Shown: positions 9,131 through 21,070, numbered from the stretch's first letter. The stretch: 64,000 nt of DNA from Pyrrhosoma nymphula (GCA_963573305.1 OY754334.1:25847614-25911613), one strand, 5' to 3'. The notes: generated by a model not told the origin, from the sequence alone. Made by a program: numbers and translations.

Positions 9131-10990
9131 ATCTGACCCTGCCAGCGATTGTACTTTATCACGGGTGGTGTTATTGGTGGAGGCTCAAGATTGCATGAAT
9201 TATTTTGGGATGAGAATTCAACGTATGATTATTCTTCAGTACATACTCACCTGCTAAGAATATTCAGAGGAAATGCACGGGTTATCACAGAATTTTTACT
9301 GAGCGGTTTACCAACCTTTTAATTAAAGATATTCGATTTAAAATTCCTGTACATTGATATCTGCTTTCCTCATGGTGAATTAGAGTTTTTAATATTTTAA
9401 TGAGAATTGACGGTAGCTTTAACACATATCATGCTTTGTAATGCATTCTACCTTGAAAACTCCGCATAATTACAGATATTTTGTAATAGTGAATTTGTAA
9501 GTCGGAAATTTTTATTCTTTTCAAATTTTTATGCTGTGTATAGGCGTTAGTGTCTAAGCGTTGGGTGTCATTTGTGCAGCATGGGTAGCTAGACTTGAGC
9601 CCATATATCTGCGGGCTCGTAGGATGAGCAAGGGTTGAGTAGTGCACGCTGTGACGAGAGTTTGTGTTCGGAGTCATACTTCCTCATACTTCCCCCTCGT
9701 TCGATCCAATTCCCGTAGTCACCCTTTCAGCCCGGTGGGGATAAGTCCTCCCCGAGGCCACCGCTATTAATGGAATTGGTGTCCACTGTCGGTCGCTAAC
9801 GGTCCGAACCCTATCATTCGTATCGGACCATCTTTTATCCGCCCTATATTTCATCCTCCCCTCTACTTCCACGAGATTGAGAGAAATAACTTAATAGGGA
9901 GTGAAAAGGAAAATGGAAGTTTGTTAACATTTCGTAATCATATTACCTGATAATTATTAACATTTTGTAACAGTAACGAAATTAAAGGAAAGTCTTAAAT
10001 ATAAAAAGAGAAAAAAATCAAGAAAAATTAAGAAAGTCACTTAATGTTCCCCGATTCAGGGGTAGAATTATAGGGTTCGTCATTTAGTACCAATGAAAGC
10101 ATAAAATGAAATAATTTATGTCTTTTTCAACGTATTCTATTTGATGCATACAATTTTTTTACCAAAGAGTGACAAATCTACCCCAATAAAATACTTCTTA
10201 ATATTATACTTTAGACCGCTGAAACTTTGTAAACTTTTAAACTTTCTTCTCTCAAGGTAAATCACAAACCTTTTGCTGCTGAATGTCTTAGAAATTAAAT
10301 GCCAAAATCCTCTGATGTGGGTTACCTTAACGGTAAAAATATCAGAATGGCGATTTTATGGCATGATTAGTGAGTAACTTGAAGTTGGGTCGATTTTTTT
10401 CCATTACAGAAAGAGTTATCGATTGATGTCCATGATGCCTTTCCCATGAAAGTTTATTATTATTTAGCAGCCTTTATTAGAAATGATCTAGATAAAGGCT
10501 TCTCGCCAAGGTCTCTCAGGCATGAATAGCCTGATTCTGTGCCAAAACCCCAGAAAATTCATCCGAAGTTTATTATTATTTGTAAAAGTATTTAAGGCGA
10601 TAAAAATTGCTGATCATGTGATTGGGTGAATTTTGTATTCAAATAGTAAATGGAGCTGAGCTTCTAACTTCCGAAGAATACGTTGAAATGTTTTTAAATA
10701 ATCCCGCTTTTATTTTCGGCTCATCGTCGACATTTTTTTCATGAATTAGAGAATCAATGATTCATCAAAAACTATTCAGATCGGTCGCACACCGATTAGT
10801 AATACTGGTTAGGTTGATTTTATCCGATTATGTAGATCCGCAAAATAAGAAATGCACATGAAGTAATTCAAACATGCCACTCATTTTTAGGCATCGAAAA
10901 CTTGGGCCATGTGTTACGAAATAGTGACGTTCCATCTTGTCCTCTCATACAAAATGAGAAGTATCAGGCGTGTTATGGTGGAGGTTCAGC
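9131..10990. other. Intergenic stretch, nothing recognised
   Basis: AT-rich apart from a GC-richer part at 9690-9860. The short frames at 9429-9677 and 9684-9872 (minus) have no motif. Confidence 0.5.
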
Positions 10991-11040
10991 ATAATGAATC
11001 ACAGAAATGGCATTTTTCCACTAGATAAGATTTAATACGA

Positions 11041-11072
11041 CCATGGTTTCGATGCACTCCATCATCGTCAGG
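11041..11072 (-). ncRNA. Hammerhead-like motif, left arm of D1
   Basis: On the minus strand CCTGACGATGATGGAG is followed by TGCATCGAAACC. It has the CTGA..GA start and GAAAC end, but helix II is mismatched compared with the partner arm. Confidence 0.45.
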
Positions 11073-11104
11073 CACATACACAAAAACAGATCGGGTAAAT
11101 ACGA

Positions 11105-11990
11105 GGTCTGTTAGAAAATTTTCCGACCATTGGCCGGGGAAATAAAACTGGCTTACCTGGAGCATTGGAAGCCTAGTCACCCTCAAAGTAGTCTCCACAC
11201 ACTTCTCCAAGCGGTGCCGCCATTGTTGGAAGCATTCCGAGAAAGCCTCTTTCGGAATGGAGTTTAGCTCGGCTGTCGTTGCAGCTATAATGTCCTCTCT
11301 TGCCTGAAATCTCGTTCCTTTCAATGGCCTCTTGAGTTTGGGGAACAGCCAGAAGTTGCAGGGAGCCATCTCAGGAGAGTAAGGAGCCATTTGAACCACA
11401 GGAGTCTGGTTTTTTGCCAAAATAAAGTCTAAAACAAGTGCAAGGAATGTGCTGGAGCATTGTCGTGATGGAGGCGCCAATTTCCTGACCTTGTGGTGCG
11501 TACTCGTGGTGTACCACACCGTGGGAGTCAAAGAAAGCAGTCAACATCACTTTGACGTTGCTGCGCACTTGGCAGCTTGGCACTTCTTTGGTCTTGGTGA
11601 CGTGGAATTGGCACGTGGCACTGTGACGACTGAGATTTGGTTTCCGGGTCGTACCCGTACACCCAGGACTCTTTACCAGTGATTATGGTGTTCATGAAAT
11701 CGTCGCCACTGTTTGTGGAGTCCAGCATGTCCTGTGAGACTTCGACACGAAGTTGCTTTTGCTCCGCCGTCGGCAGCTACGAAGTTGCTTTTGCTCCGCC
11801 GTCAGCAGCTTCGGCAAGAATTTCGCCGCCACTCTCTTCATGGCCGGTCGGTCACAATGGAATGTACCGAAAAAATGCCGAGGCCCACCTCTTCAGCAAT
11901 TTCACGGATAGTCACACGACGGTCCCGCATCACCACAACGCTCACTTTAGCAATGACTTGGTCATTTTGGCATGCTGATGGCCGACTGCA
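11105..11990 (-). pseudogene. Mariner transposase (broken)
   Basis: Pieces in order from 11990 downward: RVTIREIAEEVGLG (helix-turn-helix end); SQDMLDS, then TGKESWVYGYDPETKSQSS (about 11630-11680); VMLTAFFDSHGVVHHEYAPQ; and APYSPEMAPCNFWLFPKLK followed by RPLKGTRFQAREDI and EAFSECFQQWRHRLEKCVE. These are the conserved blocks of DD34D mariner transposases. The first catalytic block normally reads TGDESW; here D is replaced by K. The third reads YSPxMAPCNFW where CDFW is usual, so the third aspartate is also lost. Frameshifts separate the blocks, so the protein is dead. When active, it would cut and paste the element at TA sites. Confidence 0.9.
11747..11810. repeat. 32-bp tandem duplication inside the mariner
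   Basis: Two adjacent 32-base copies (11747-11778 and 11779-11810) differ at one position (CGGCAGCT versus CAGCAGCT). They encode the same stretch of the transposase twice and arose after it had become inactive or helped break it. Confidence 0.85.
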
Positions 11991-12363
11991 GCGTGGCTCG
12001 TATACCAAATTTGCAGAGGAGGAGGTGGGTAGGGAGGAGAAGGGGAGGAGGGAGGGTAGGTGTGAGGATGGAGGTGGTTGGGGAGGAGGAGAAGGTTAGC
12101 CAAAGCGAAGTAAGGGAGGGGGGGAAATAGGGAAGGCTAGCAAAGGAAGGTTACGAGGGGGGAAGGGGAGGAGTATTAGGTAAAACACACCAAAAGATTG
12201 AAAGGAAGCACCAAAAAGAGCGGGTCACCATTAAGTAGACAACTCTTCCTCCCCAACCACATCCAACCTCACAGCAAACCCTCCCCCCCACTCCTCCCTA
12301 CCCTACCCCACCTCCTCCTTTGCAAAATTTTGTATGTTTACCCGATCTGTTTTTGTGTATATA

Positions 12364-12394
12364 CCTAATGATGATGCAGTGCATCGAAACCATG
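12364..12394 (+). ncRNA. Hammerhead-like motif, right arm of D1
   Basis: Reads CTAATGATGATGCAGTGCAT then CGAAACCATGG. Helix II can form from GATGC and GCATC around AGT, followed directly by GAAAC. The core CTGATGA is represented by TGATGA. Confidence 0.5.
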
Positions 12395-12445
12395 GTCGTA
12401 TTAAATCTTATCTAGTGGGAAAATGCCATTTCTGTGATTCATTAT

Positions 12446-13199
12446 TTCCCTCTCATGATCAATAGTTCCTTCTCTAGTTAAGATTGATTAAAATGTGTAA
12501 GATACATTCTCTTAATTGGAGCTAGATTACATACTAAGATTTTTCCTTCGTTGGAATATTTTAAGGACGATTTTTCAGTATTTTCCATTTGCAAAAATTC
12601 TGTATTCTGATTCTCAATTTACCCTTTTCTTCCTTCTCATTTTTGTTGTCATAGACTTTCAGACTGGTAGCTTCGCATATATCACGTGTCACGAATTCAA
12701 AGAAGCACGGAAGATACTATCACGGATTCAGAAAAGCATTTCATCATTATCATGGTAAAACTTACTATATATTGTCTTCTTTTAACACCTAATAAACTAT
12801 AAACGTAATATTTTTTATCTTGACAGTGAATCAGTGTAGCCGTTGAAATGTTTGGGTTGGTGATAGTCTTGTTTAGAAAACAACTTATTCCCATTAAAAA
12901 AAATCTTTTATAACTTTTGAGAGGTCAGCTAAATATTTTAACTCCTTACTAAATTTCAACCAATAAATTACTCAGTGACATCATTTCAACAAAACTTAAA
13001 AAAAACGTTAAACTTGTGCAGGTAATTAGTGACTTACATAAATAAAACATATATTATTGGTGTACATTTGAAGAGCTTCTTCCGAGTCAGATAACAAACG
13101 CGAGCAAATAAAATCGCACAAAATATAAAAAGATAGCAAGAGGAAGATAAAAAAAGAGTGAAGACAGCAAAGCCACCTCACACAAGAAGAGGACGAAGC
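12446..13199. other. Intergenic stretch, nothing recognised
   Basis: AT-rich. Short frames at 12516-12758 (plus) and 12697-12894 (minus) show no motif. Confidence 0.5.
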
Positions 13200-13760
13200 A
13201 AACACCAGATTCGAGAAAAAATTACAGGTTGGACCACGCAATATGCATGGGCAGGAATCAGTGAGGTAGGTAGTGTTCACTGAGTAAGGGCGGGGAGAGG
13301 AGTAGGTGAGGGGAGGACGGGGGGGGGGTTGAAAGGAAGAGGGCGTGCCCTTTCCCCAGTTGTTTATTCCCCGTCGGCCTTTTATCTCCGTGGAAGAGCC
13401 AAGGAGGGGAGCGGGAGGTAGGTGATGGAGGAGGTTAGCGGCGGGGTGGGTGAGGGTTGACGTCATGGTGGGACTGATGGGAGCAAGAAAGGATGGGGGT
13501 GGGTGGGCTTTCGGCGTTTCCTCCCCCCCCCCCAATCCCTCCACACGCAGCGCCTTAATTGCGGGAGGGAGAGAAAGCGGTTTTCGAGTGGGTTGGTCTC
13601 TGGCTGGGTAAACCGCCTGCGGACTCAAAAGTGGAAGCGGGCATTTTTGAGGAGTTTTGTCGGGGATTACATTTTCATCCCATCTTTACCCTTACTCCAT
13701 TGGCCATTGGCAGTTGGTTTTTGGCCTCAAATACGTACTGCCGCCACCTTATAACGTCTC
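13200..13760. repeat. G-rich low-complexity block
   Basis: Purine-rich on the plus strand from about 13270 to 13500, then C8-10 runs near 13525. The 200-codon minus frame (13026-13628) is proline-, serine- and leucine-rich because of this bias, not because of a recognisable protein. Confidence 0.55.
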
Positions 13761-13764
13761 CTTC

Positions 13765-13905
13765 CTTAGATCTATCTTTACTTCGTCACTCCACCGCATT
13801 CTGGGTCTTTCTAAAGGTCGTACTCCATTTGGTGTTTCTTTCCATGTCTAAGTGATCCTTGTGTTCTCATTACGTCTATGTAAATGACCCAGCCACTTTG
13901 GTCTT
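13765..13905 (-). mobile_element. LINE fragment, C-terminal end (family shared with 35.2-36.1 kb)
   Basis: The minus strand reads ITxTWKETPNGVRPLERPRM and RWSDEVKIDLRKE. This aligns with the LINE at 35.2-35.5 kb, which reads MIWKGKPEGTRPPGRPRMRW followed by SDEVKKDLEKMG. It is a short 5'-truncated remnant of the same family. Confidence 0.7.
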
Positions 13906-14059
13906 TTACTTATAGTTTTGTAACTATACAAATGTTATTAATTTACATATACATGAGTTTAAAACATGTAAATGTGATTTACATGAAATATGATACATTA
14001 ATCGGTTTTCGCATACATAGGTCCTGCTAGGTCAATGACTTGTCAGCATTCTTCATTAC

Positions 14060-14517
14060 ATTCAGCTTTGCAGTTAATATATTTACTATTCTCCACTCAA
14101 CAGATACTTTATGCATAGCCTCTTGACCTCCCGAATGGTTGGCAAATTCCTGAGTGAGATTGGTAACTCATTGAAAATCTTTGGTACCGATACATCCTAT
14201 TTTATAGAACCATTTATGTTAAAGAACCGTGGTACTTCATAAAGTGTCATATAATGTCTTAGAATTGTGGACTTGATATCTTTAATTTTTAATTTTTCGA
14301 ACTGAAAGAACTATCTAAAATAATAATAAATTTCATTAGTCACAAAACGGCATATCTCAAATTTCTTAAATATTTCATTTATTTCAGCTGAACTATTTTC
14401 ATTATTAATCAATTTTATTAACCTATCTTGATTTTTCTTGAGCATTGTTAGATAACAGTCGCTACTATTACCCCAAACAGTAGTTCCACATCTTAATAAG
14501 CTTTCTGCCAATGTCAC
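14060..14517 (-). pseudogene. LINE C-terminal region
   Basis: Starts with MTLAESLLRCGTTVWGNSSD, the family block that follows the RT thumb (pattern LRYGxxVWG). Downstream, VPRFFNINGS and VSVPKIFNELPISLRNLP match the tail pattern (VPxIFNxLPxxL) also seen at 54.3 and 61.9 kb. Confidence 0.78.
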
Positions 14518-14699
14518 ATATATAATTATTTTATTTGTACTGGCAGCAAATTTCTCAAATGATACATTTGATGCATTGCAATCCTGAATTTACCATTAAG
14601 CTTAATAATATGGCCGTTGAACCTAATGTGTTGATCTATAATGATTCTAAAATATTTAATCTTTTCAACCTGCTCAAGAACAGTACAATCACAGTTCTT

Positions 14700-15470
14700 A
14701 GATTTCATTTATGTAAACAAGAGCTTTGATGTAGTCTTAACTATAGCATCTTAAGCGTAAACACTCTATTAGACACATACATCACCATAGTTTTACCTTC
14801 ATTCATTACTAATTCATGATTATGAGACCATTTCACCATATCATCAAGAGCACACTGCATTTTTTGCTGTGCTCTTTTGTAATCACAACATGAGGCTATC
14901 AACACTGTATCATCTGCATATTGGAGAATTCTAACTTGTTTGACGTAATAAAACATGGAGTTATCGGAAATAGATAACATTAATGGCCCCAAAATTGAGC
15001 CCTGTGGAACACCCATATAAATATTTTTGACATCACTATGAGCATTCATCACTTTTACAATTACTGATATACCCGTCAATTAAGAGTTGAACCATAACCA
15101 TTCATTTCCTCTTAAACCTATTTGGCACAAAATCTGTAGCATTATATCGACTGATATAACATCACAATCCTTCGCGTAGTCAACAAAAGTTATGATAACA
15201 TTCCTGTTCTTATTCAAGTCATCATTCTCACTATCTGAGAATATTTGCAAAATATTTTGGTGCCTTTGTCTTTCTGATAAGTAAATTGATTTCCAGATAT
15301 TATATTGTATTGATTTAAGTAATTCATTAACACAGTAGAAACATATTTTTCCATAACCTAACCTATTCTCGACAGCATAGGTATGGGTCTGTAGTTGTTA
15401 AATACGTTATCGGCACCACCCTTTAAAATAAGTTTAATGATAGTACATTTCATCCCATGAGGGTTTGCCT
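14700..15470 (-). pseudogene. LINE reverse transcriptase domain (broken)
   Basis: Motifs in order: PHGMKCTIIKLILKGGADN and NYRPIPMLSRIG (finger region); FVDYAKDCDVI (palm motif A) near 15190; GVPQGSILGPLM (motif B) at about 14990-15030; and LQYADDTVLIA (motif C, the catalytic YADD) near 14915. The last is intact. At least two frame changes or stops separate motif A from motif B (around 15080-15100). The domain order and spacing are those of a non-LTR RT. Confidence 0.88.
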
Positions 15471-16134
15471 TGCGAAATGCAGAGATTTATAAGTTTAGTA
15501 AGTAATTTACCTAGAATAGAATTATTTTTCATATCTTTCATCCTCACAGAACCTTATCCCTTTGATGCATTTCTACAGTTTATAACTATATCCATAGTCA
15601 GTTTCTCAGTTATTTCCTCGATGTAAAGGCTATTTGAACATGAAATGGAACCACCCAATTTAAATTTCGTCGTCGACCTTTGTTTCAACTTATCTAACTT
15701 ATCAGTGAAATTAAAGAGAAAAATGTCTACCAAATCATTTTAACAATTCTGTGACAAGTTTTTGAAAAATGTTTTCATCACTATCCTTGGTTTTCCTTCC
15801 TAGAATACCATTAATATAATGCCACATATCCTTAATGCCTCTTACATCAATAAATTTACTCTCATAATACCTCTGTTTACACTCCTTCATTTATTGGTTT
15901 AATTTATTTCTGCAAGATTTATAGGTTTGCCTATATTGAACGTTTGCAGGGCTATTCTTATGCAAATTAAATAGTTCGTCTCGTTTTTTCATATTTCCTA
16001 TAAGTGCAACAGTTATCCACTTATTTAGGGCTATTTCCTTAATTTCTTTTTTCACTAATTTTGATGACCATTGAATTGTTGTAAATATACTTTAATTGAG
16101 TAATTATTCTATCATAAATTATGTAAGAATCACT

Positions 16135-16617
16135 CTAATTAATGATTGAAGTCCAATTACGGTTAGTTGTAAAATAATTTAATTTAGTATTATTTATATA
16201 TGAAATCATTTTTGGAAAAATAGAAGTGCTCCGCTTTTCTTCCTTAGATATCTCTAGATTTAATCCAATTGCATAGTCATCTGACATACTAGTTTTAATA
16301 ATGAAACCATTTCGTTTATACTTCTGGTCTGAATGGTAAATGTGATGAAGACACGTTCTTAACAATTTTCCTCCCAAAACTTCTTCCCCTGTGTACTTAC
16401 TAATGACTGAACTCAACCTATGTTCTGCCATCATGTCCTTATCAATCTTGGCAATCATGCTCATTTTGTCCTTAATATTGATATTCATTTCACCAATTAA
16501 TATTTTATGGTCACTACTTAAGTCCTTTAATTTATCAATCAATTCTGATAAAAAATCAAAACAACTGTCATTCGAAGGTCGATAAACCACAATTACATAA
16601 AAGGAGACAATTATCAT
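16135..16617 (-). pseudogene. LINE apurinic-like endonuclease domain (partial)
   Basis: Contains VVYRPSNDSCFDFLSELIDK and KILIGEMNINI. These match the APE-type endonuclease pattern YRPPN...FL..L...L and GDFNI, except that the catalytic GDxN aspartate is replaced by glutamate (GEMN). The N-terminal half of the endonuclease (KSLN/E motifs) is not visible, so the copy is truncated here. Further down, CLHHIYHSDQ stands where the family has a catalytic SxIDH or LDHI. In the complete element this enzyme nicks target DNA to prime reverse transcription. Confidence 0.78.
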
Positions 16618-16919
16618 CCATAGTTTCAGATGTAAATATTAAAAGCTTGACTCAGCAGCAGAACAATGTAAAACGTTCAGCTGAAAAATTTAAAAAGTTT
16701 TCCTATAATTTCTGGTTCTTGATATAATTATCTTAGTTATTTATTCTTCCTTATTCTCCAAGTGCCATCTTCCTGAATTGGTCCATATATTTTCTTCGCA
16801 ATGCTTTGTTTTCGAATGTAAAGAGTTATTTTCTGGGACAGTTTTGATGGGGGCCCATACCTCAGATCAATATCCTCATCCCATCATTGCCTGGTTGAAG
16901 AAGAAATGTGGCAAAGCTC
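16618..16919. other. Intergenic stretch, nothing recognised
   Basis: AT-rich upstream flank of the LINE. No open frame of note. Confidence 0.5.
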
Positions 16920-17190
16920 TAGTCGGTTGGTTATTTGGTTAGGCGGCCAACAACCGAGGTAATTTGCATTAAAGACATGGTCCTTGGAGGACAGGTGGGT
17001 AGGTTTGTGAGGGAAGGGTCATCTGGGGAAAGGTGTGTAGAGAGAAACTTGGCGTAGGCCTGCTCTCAACGGAAGGTGCCAGAGGGAACGAGGTTTAAAG
17101 TCCCAACCGACAGACGGAGCACTACACCTATGGATCGGGGTTTCACTGAAAAATCCTCGCTTTCGTCAGGATTCGAACATAGGCGAAATG
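16920..17190 (+). mobile_element. SINE-like interspersed repeat, copy 1
   Basis: Shares ordered blocks with 20820-21070: a GTGGGTAGGTTTGTGAGGGA-like block, then GTTTAAAGTCCCAACCGACA (in copy 2 GTTTAGCGTCCAATTCGACG), then GACGGAGCACT (copy 2 GACGGAGTACT) and a downstream block containing ATTCGAAC or ATCGAGATTGC. No coding capacity. The sharing identifies a dispersed repeat; its superfamily is unknown. Confidence 0.5.
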
Positions 17191-20100
17191 GAAAGCAGTA
17201 ATTAATACACTGAACAAACTCGATCATCTTTGACTTTCTTCACGGTTAAAATTCCCATCACGACTCTACTAAAAATAAGTTTCCGTCCTTAGTACCTTTC
17301 TCGTATTTAAGAATGCCCTGCCTCCAATTTAGCATTCAACAACATCTACATTCAACGCTGCACGCCTCAGCAAGGGCGAGTGGGATGGGATGTTTGATCA
17401 AGAGTCACGTGAAAGGGAGAGAATATTATAATAGGGAGAGGGCAGGGACGAAAGGAGAGCTCAGTTCTAGTGGACTGCTCTCTCGCTCTGTTTCCACTAC
17501 ATTCGTGTGTGTTTGGGTAAAAATGGAATACAATTTTTAAATATTTGTACAAAAAAATTAAATTGGGTTTGATGAGAAAATACTACGATGAAAGACTAGT
17601 GTCCAACAGTATATTTCACAGTACGAAACCAGAATAAACAGTTATTTCCAACTACCGATGAGAAATAAGTTCTCATCAATGATGTGACTTTTTCGCACTG
17701 GAATAAAATTATATAACTAAATGTCCACTGAATTAGAAAAACATGATAATTTTGGCTGCATTTAAAAGAAGGATAAAAGAATGATTGATAAATGAAAATA
17801 AATAAAACTATGCATATTTATACTAGTATAATGTGTGGGTAAATGAGTATGAATTTTGTTACAATCAAATTGTAAGCGAAATTTGGTTATGGGTAAATTG
17901 TTTACCTATATATTATGTACTGAGAGTTAAACATCGGATATTTTTATACATTTTTCTAAAATTTTATTTTGGAATAGTTTTATGCTAGATAAATGCTATT
18001 ACTATTTTTAAATCATGCGGTTGGAATGGGTATCACTCTTCTATTGAACTCTGTTTTACGGGTGTAGCATAGAAGTATGATAATATCCTTCGCGTGAGCC
18101 TGAAAGTTGTGCAATATCCTTTTTTGAGAAACTTGAGGCTTTTATGCAAGATCAGAATTTTCAGCGGCTCACAGCTCAGTTCTTCCAATGCCTTTCGACG
18201 TATTAATTAAAACAAAAATTATGCTTTCTGGGAAAACATCTCTATTTTGGATGGTAGAAAAAGGAAACAGATGAAATTTCAAAACTGAATATGGAAAGAT
18301 TTTCTTTTTTTAAAGAGTTTTTCATTTGTCGTCTTGGTCTAACTTCGAGAAATAACCCGACTTAATACATTGAGCTTTCTCTCCAGACGAATATAAGTAT
18401 TTGGCCGAGGTAAAATACAAAACGGATCAGCGTAAGCCAAACAGCGACTTTCCCGTGCGAAAATAATTTGTCTGAGCAGCTCCTGTCTGTAATCGCTATT
18501 ATATTTTCTAAGTGTCATTAGTTTCCAATTGGTTTAATGCCCTGGATTCAATGTGTATGACCTCTTCTCATCTATATCTCTCTTGATTTGATATTCTCAT
18601 TTATATTAAAGAATTGAATCAAAATAACAACTGCGAATATAATCAGAAAATGTTTATTTTGTTACTGTACACATGCCAGATATAGACTCAGGAGACTCCA
18701 GAGGATTAACCATGGCCGAATCTAATTTGCCAAGGCCTGGAAATTGCTCTAGCTATGTAAACTGCTCGGATCGTCTTTGAAGCTGAGTTATTGCGTGCGT
18801 GTTTACTCATGCAATATTTAGTTTCTAAACACTAAAAGATGCGTTAAAAATTAATTAGTGCAAATCAAACACATATAGCATTATTAGAACGTACTCTAAT
18901 TTCGTGGATCGCGAGCTGGGTGTCAATGTAATCCACAAACTCTACTGCCAATGCAATGCGCCGCGTGCATGCCAATACGGGAAATCGGTGCAATCGATCG
19001 CTGTTCAAACCTCTCTAGTTCTCCATAAAACGGCTATTTCATTTTCTCATTTGCCCGCTATCGCCAAAAAGGAAAACATTTTGGCTGCATGCGAATACTT
19101 GAGCAGGAGAATTTGAGCTGTTTGGTTTAGGCTAAGGATAAATATATACCTTTTCTCATTGAAGGTAATTTGAGCAAATTTTTTTCTGGTCATGCAAGAG
19201 ACCACATACCTATTATTATTATAAAAATTATTATAGATTATTATATATTTTATTTTAATATTTATGCAAGAAGCACGTAGAGAAAATAGAAATGTTAATT
19301 GTGGAAAAACTTTGATTAAATAACTGAATTTATCAGTATTTAACTATTATCTGTACACATTCGAGGCTTTGATTTCACATATTTGTTCCTCCCGTACGCC
19401 GAAAACGCCTTCAAAACCCAATATTCTTTTGTGATTGAATAAAAAGGTATTATAGTGAGTAATAAATTTATTTTTTAAAGGATTAAGAAAAAGTACAAAT
19501 TGCACGCCGTTACTTTCCAACACGATAGGTTTTCCAGGACTTAGTCGTTTATTGAATATTGCCTTTCTAGAGTTCATACCCGTACCATGGAAAACGACTT
19601 GTACTTTTGGGCAAATATCGCGAAAATTAGAGCGGAGAATGGCTAACACTTTCGTATCATAAGAAGGATGAATTCTTTTATAAACTATAAGGATACACAA
19701 GCATTCATTGCTTTTTATTAATTTTTCATTTCGTGATATCTAGCTCATGAAATCTTAACCTTTCCTTCCGTTCTTGTTTAGCCAACGGGAATTTCACTCT
19801 CATCCATATTTAGTCTTTAACTTTTCCTCTTTCTTCCTCGTGCCTAAATCTTCCCTTCCTTTATTTTTTTCCGGTTTTTTTCTTTTGATTACTTGCCTTT
19901 ATAAAATTCCAGAAACTTCTCAGACAATGTAGGCAACATTATGCAAAACTATTTTAATCAGTTGCATTTCAAAGTCATCTTCCTTATTCTCTAGTTGTCT
20001 AATATCTACATTGAGCCAGGGGCACCACACTTTTACATGCTTTCAGCAGCTTCCACATCATTTATGACTTCTGATGGTTTGCTACTGTGTTAAATGTCAA

Positions 20101-20819
20101 TTTCTCGCACGTTTTCACTTTCATTCGTAAAAACCTTTCTTTTTCCTCAGCACTCGAATATAATACCTGCCAATAGTTAATTGTGTAACGCTCAAATAGA
20201 AATCTAATGAAAACCATTTAACCAGTAATAAGTTTGACTGTCAAACATGCCTTTGTGCGGATTGAGTTTTGGGGTTTAAGATGAACGATAGATGAAATGG
20301 AAAAGCTCAAAAACTTTATTAGCTTCATTGTAATAAAAGTAAACTATTCCCATCTGCTTTGTCTCAATCATTGAGTCATTTAATGAATCATCTTCTAATT
20401 TGCCTATTTCGTCAGAGAGAGACTTTGGGGCATGACACAGGTGCGCGACTCGGTAGGTATATAACTCTACGTTTCAAAAATAACTTGTCGTTCGCTACTG
20501 GAAAAATATGTCGGAAACTCGGCGGGAATATGGTAGAGAAGGAAAGTATGACAGCGGGGAAGACCCAAAGGCGGTGAAAAAAGTGGTTGAAAGAAGTTGT
20601 TTAAAGATGCAATGAGGGGTGCAATACTGTTGAATAGGACGACGGAAGGAGAGAATATGAGGCAAGTGCGGTTGTAGAAGAGTCGGACCTTGATTAGCGT
20701 GATAAAGGGTAGGAGGCCTAAAGAGCTTAAGTGGAAATAATATGGACGATATATGAAAAGAAATGTGGCAGAAATGTTTTAGAAGGGACCGATAATGTTG
20801 GTTGGTTGACTTCGACAAA
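17191..20819. other. Long AT-rich stretch, no gene recognised
   Basis: No transposon protein or exon was recognised apart from the unassigned frame at 19347-19700 described separately. Frames at 17313-17540, 18904-19116 and 20359-20577 lack motifs. Confidence 0.45.
19347..19700 (-). other. Unrecognised 117-codon open frame
   Basis: Starts at ATG and is open for 117 codons in AT-rich sequence. It contains VLAILRSNFRDICPKVQVVF and later RILGFEGVFGVREEQICEI. It is basic, has no membrane segment and no metal-binding cluster. Some Penelope-type proteins have a loosely similar block (ILR..F....P...VVF) before the GIY-YIG domain, but no GIY-YIG follows here. It could be a transposon remnant or chance. 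No splice or promoter evidence supports a host gene. Confidence 0.2.
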
Positions 20820-21070
20820 CAATTCAGGTCATTTGCACAATAAAGGGTTGGTGGGTAGATTCGTTAGGGACATGAGGAGTCGAGCAAGGGTCAAGAGATA
20901 CGCGACATCGGAAACTTTCAACTCAATGCCTACTTTTACCAAAAGGCGCCAAGGGATCCACAGTTTAGCGTCCAATTCGACGGACGGAGTACTGCCCTTG
21001 AAGTGCTCTCCTCATGGCACCCAATCAGGAATCGAGATTGCATTCAAAATTCTCCACCACTAACAGAATG
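20820..21070 (+). mobile_element. SINE-like interspersed repeat, copy 2
   Basis: Matches copy 1 at 16920-17190 block by block, including GTGGGTAGATTCGTTAGGGA, the TCCAATTCGACGGACGGAG stretch (20970-20988) and CAGGAATCGAGATTGC. The two copies are old and well diverged. No target duplication was recognised. Confidence 0.5.

Larger units (their letters stand above)
11102..12000 (-). mobile_element. Mariner-family DNA transposon, internally deleted
   Basis: The insertion is bounded by TA on both sides (11100-11101 and 12001-12002). Removing it plus one TA restores the D1 arm, since the flanks then match the opposite arm. The ends start CGAGGTCTG and, on the other strand, CGAGCCACG, so only four terminal bases match. 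The interior codes for a mariner transposase read on the minus strand. At 899 bases it is shorter than the usual 1.2-1.3 kb, so N-terminal and some internal sequence is missing. Confidence 0.88.
10991..12445. mobile_element. Inverted-repeat element with hammerhead-like motifs (element D1), split by a mariner
   Basis: The left arm (10991-11101 plus 12001-12090) and right arm (about 12245-12445) are inverted copies of each other. ATAATGAATCACAGAAATGG at 10991 pairs with its complement ending at 12445. Matching continues through the hammerhead-like motif into purine/pyrimidine-rich sequence. Without the mariner (11102-12000) the element is about 550 bases long. No coding sequence is present. The layout (outer tail, hammerhead-like core, pyrimidine-rich interior) is shared with 29454-29969 and, as a half element, with 22130-22400. 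I infer a non-autonomous relative of Penelope-like elements. Confidence 0.72.
13920..16617 (-). mobile_element. CR1/Jockey-like non-LTR retrotransposon (LINE), 5'-truncated and decayed
   Basis: On the minus strand the order is endonuclease (16617-16135), a linker (about 16080-15700), reverse transcriptase (15470-14700) and a C-terminal region (14517-14060). This is the standard ORF2 order of apurinic-type non-LTR elements. Many stops and frameshifts are present. C-terminal segments of the same kind recur at 32.8-33.7, 54.1-54.9 and 61.6-62.6 kb. The 3' boundary is not sharp. I cannot place the clade with certainty by eye. Confidence 0.85.

Noticed and set aside
8570..9136. Proline-rich open frames
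   Set aside because: They result from C-rich tracts on one strand and lack any protein signature.
13026..13628. 200-codon open frame on the minus strand
   Set aside because: Its proline- and serine-rich part comes from the G-rich low-complexity block. It has no domain and does not begin with conserved sequence.
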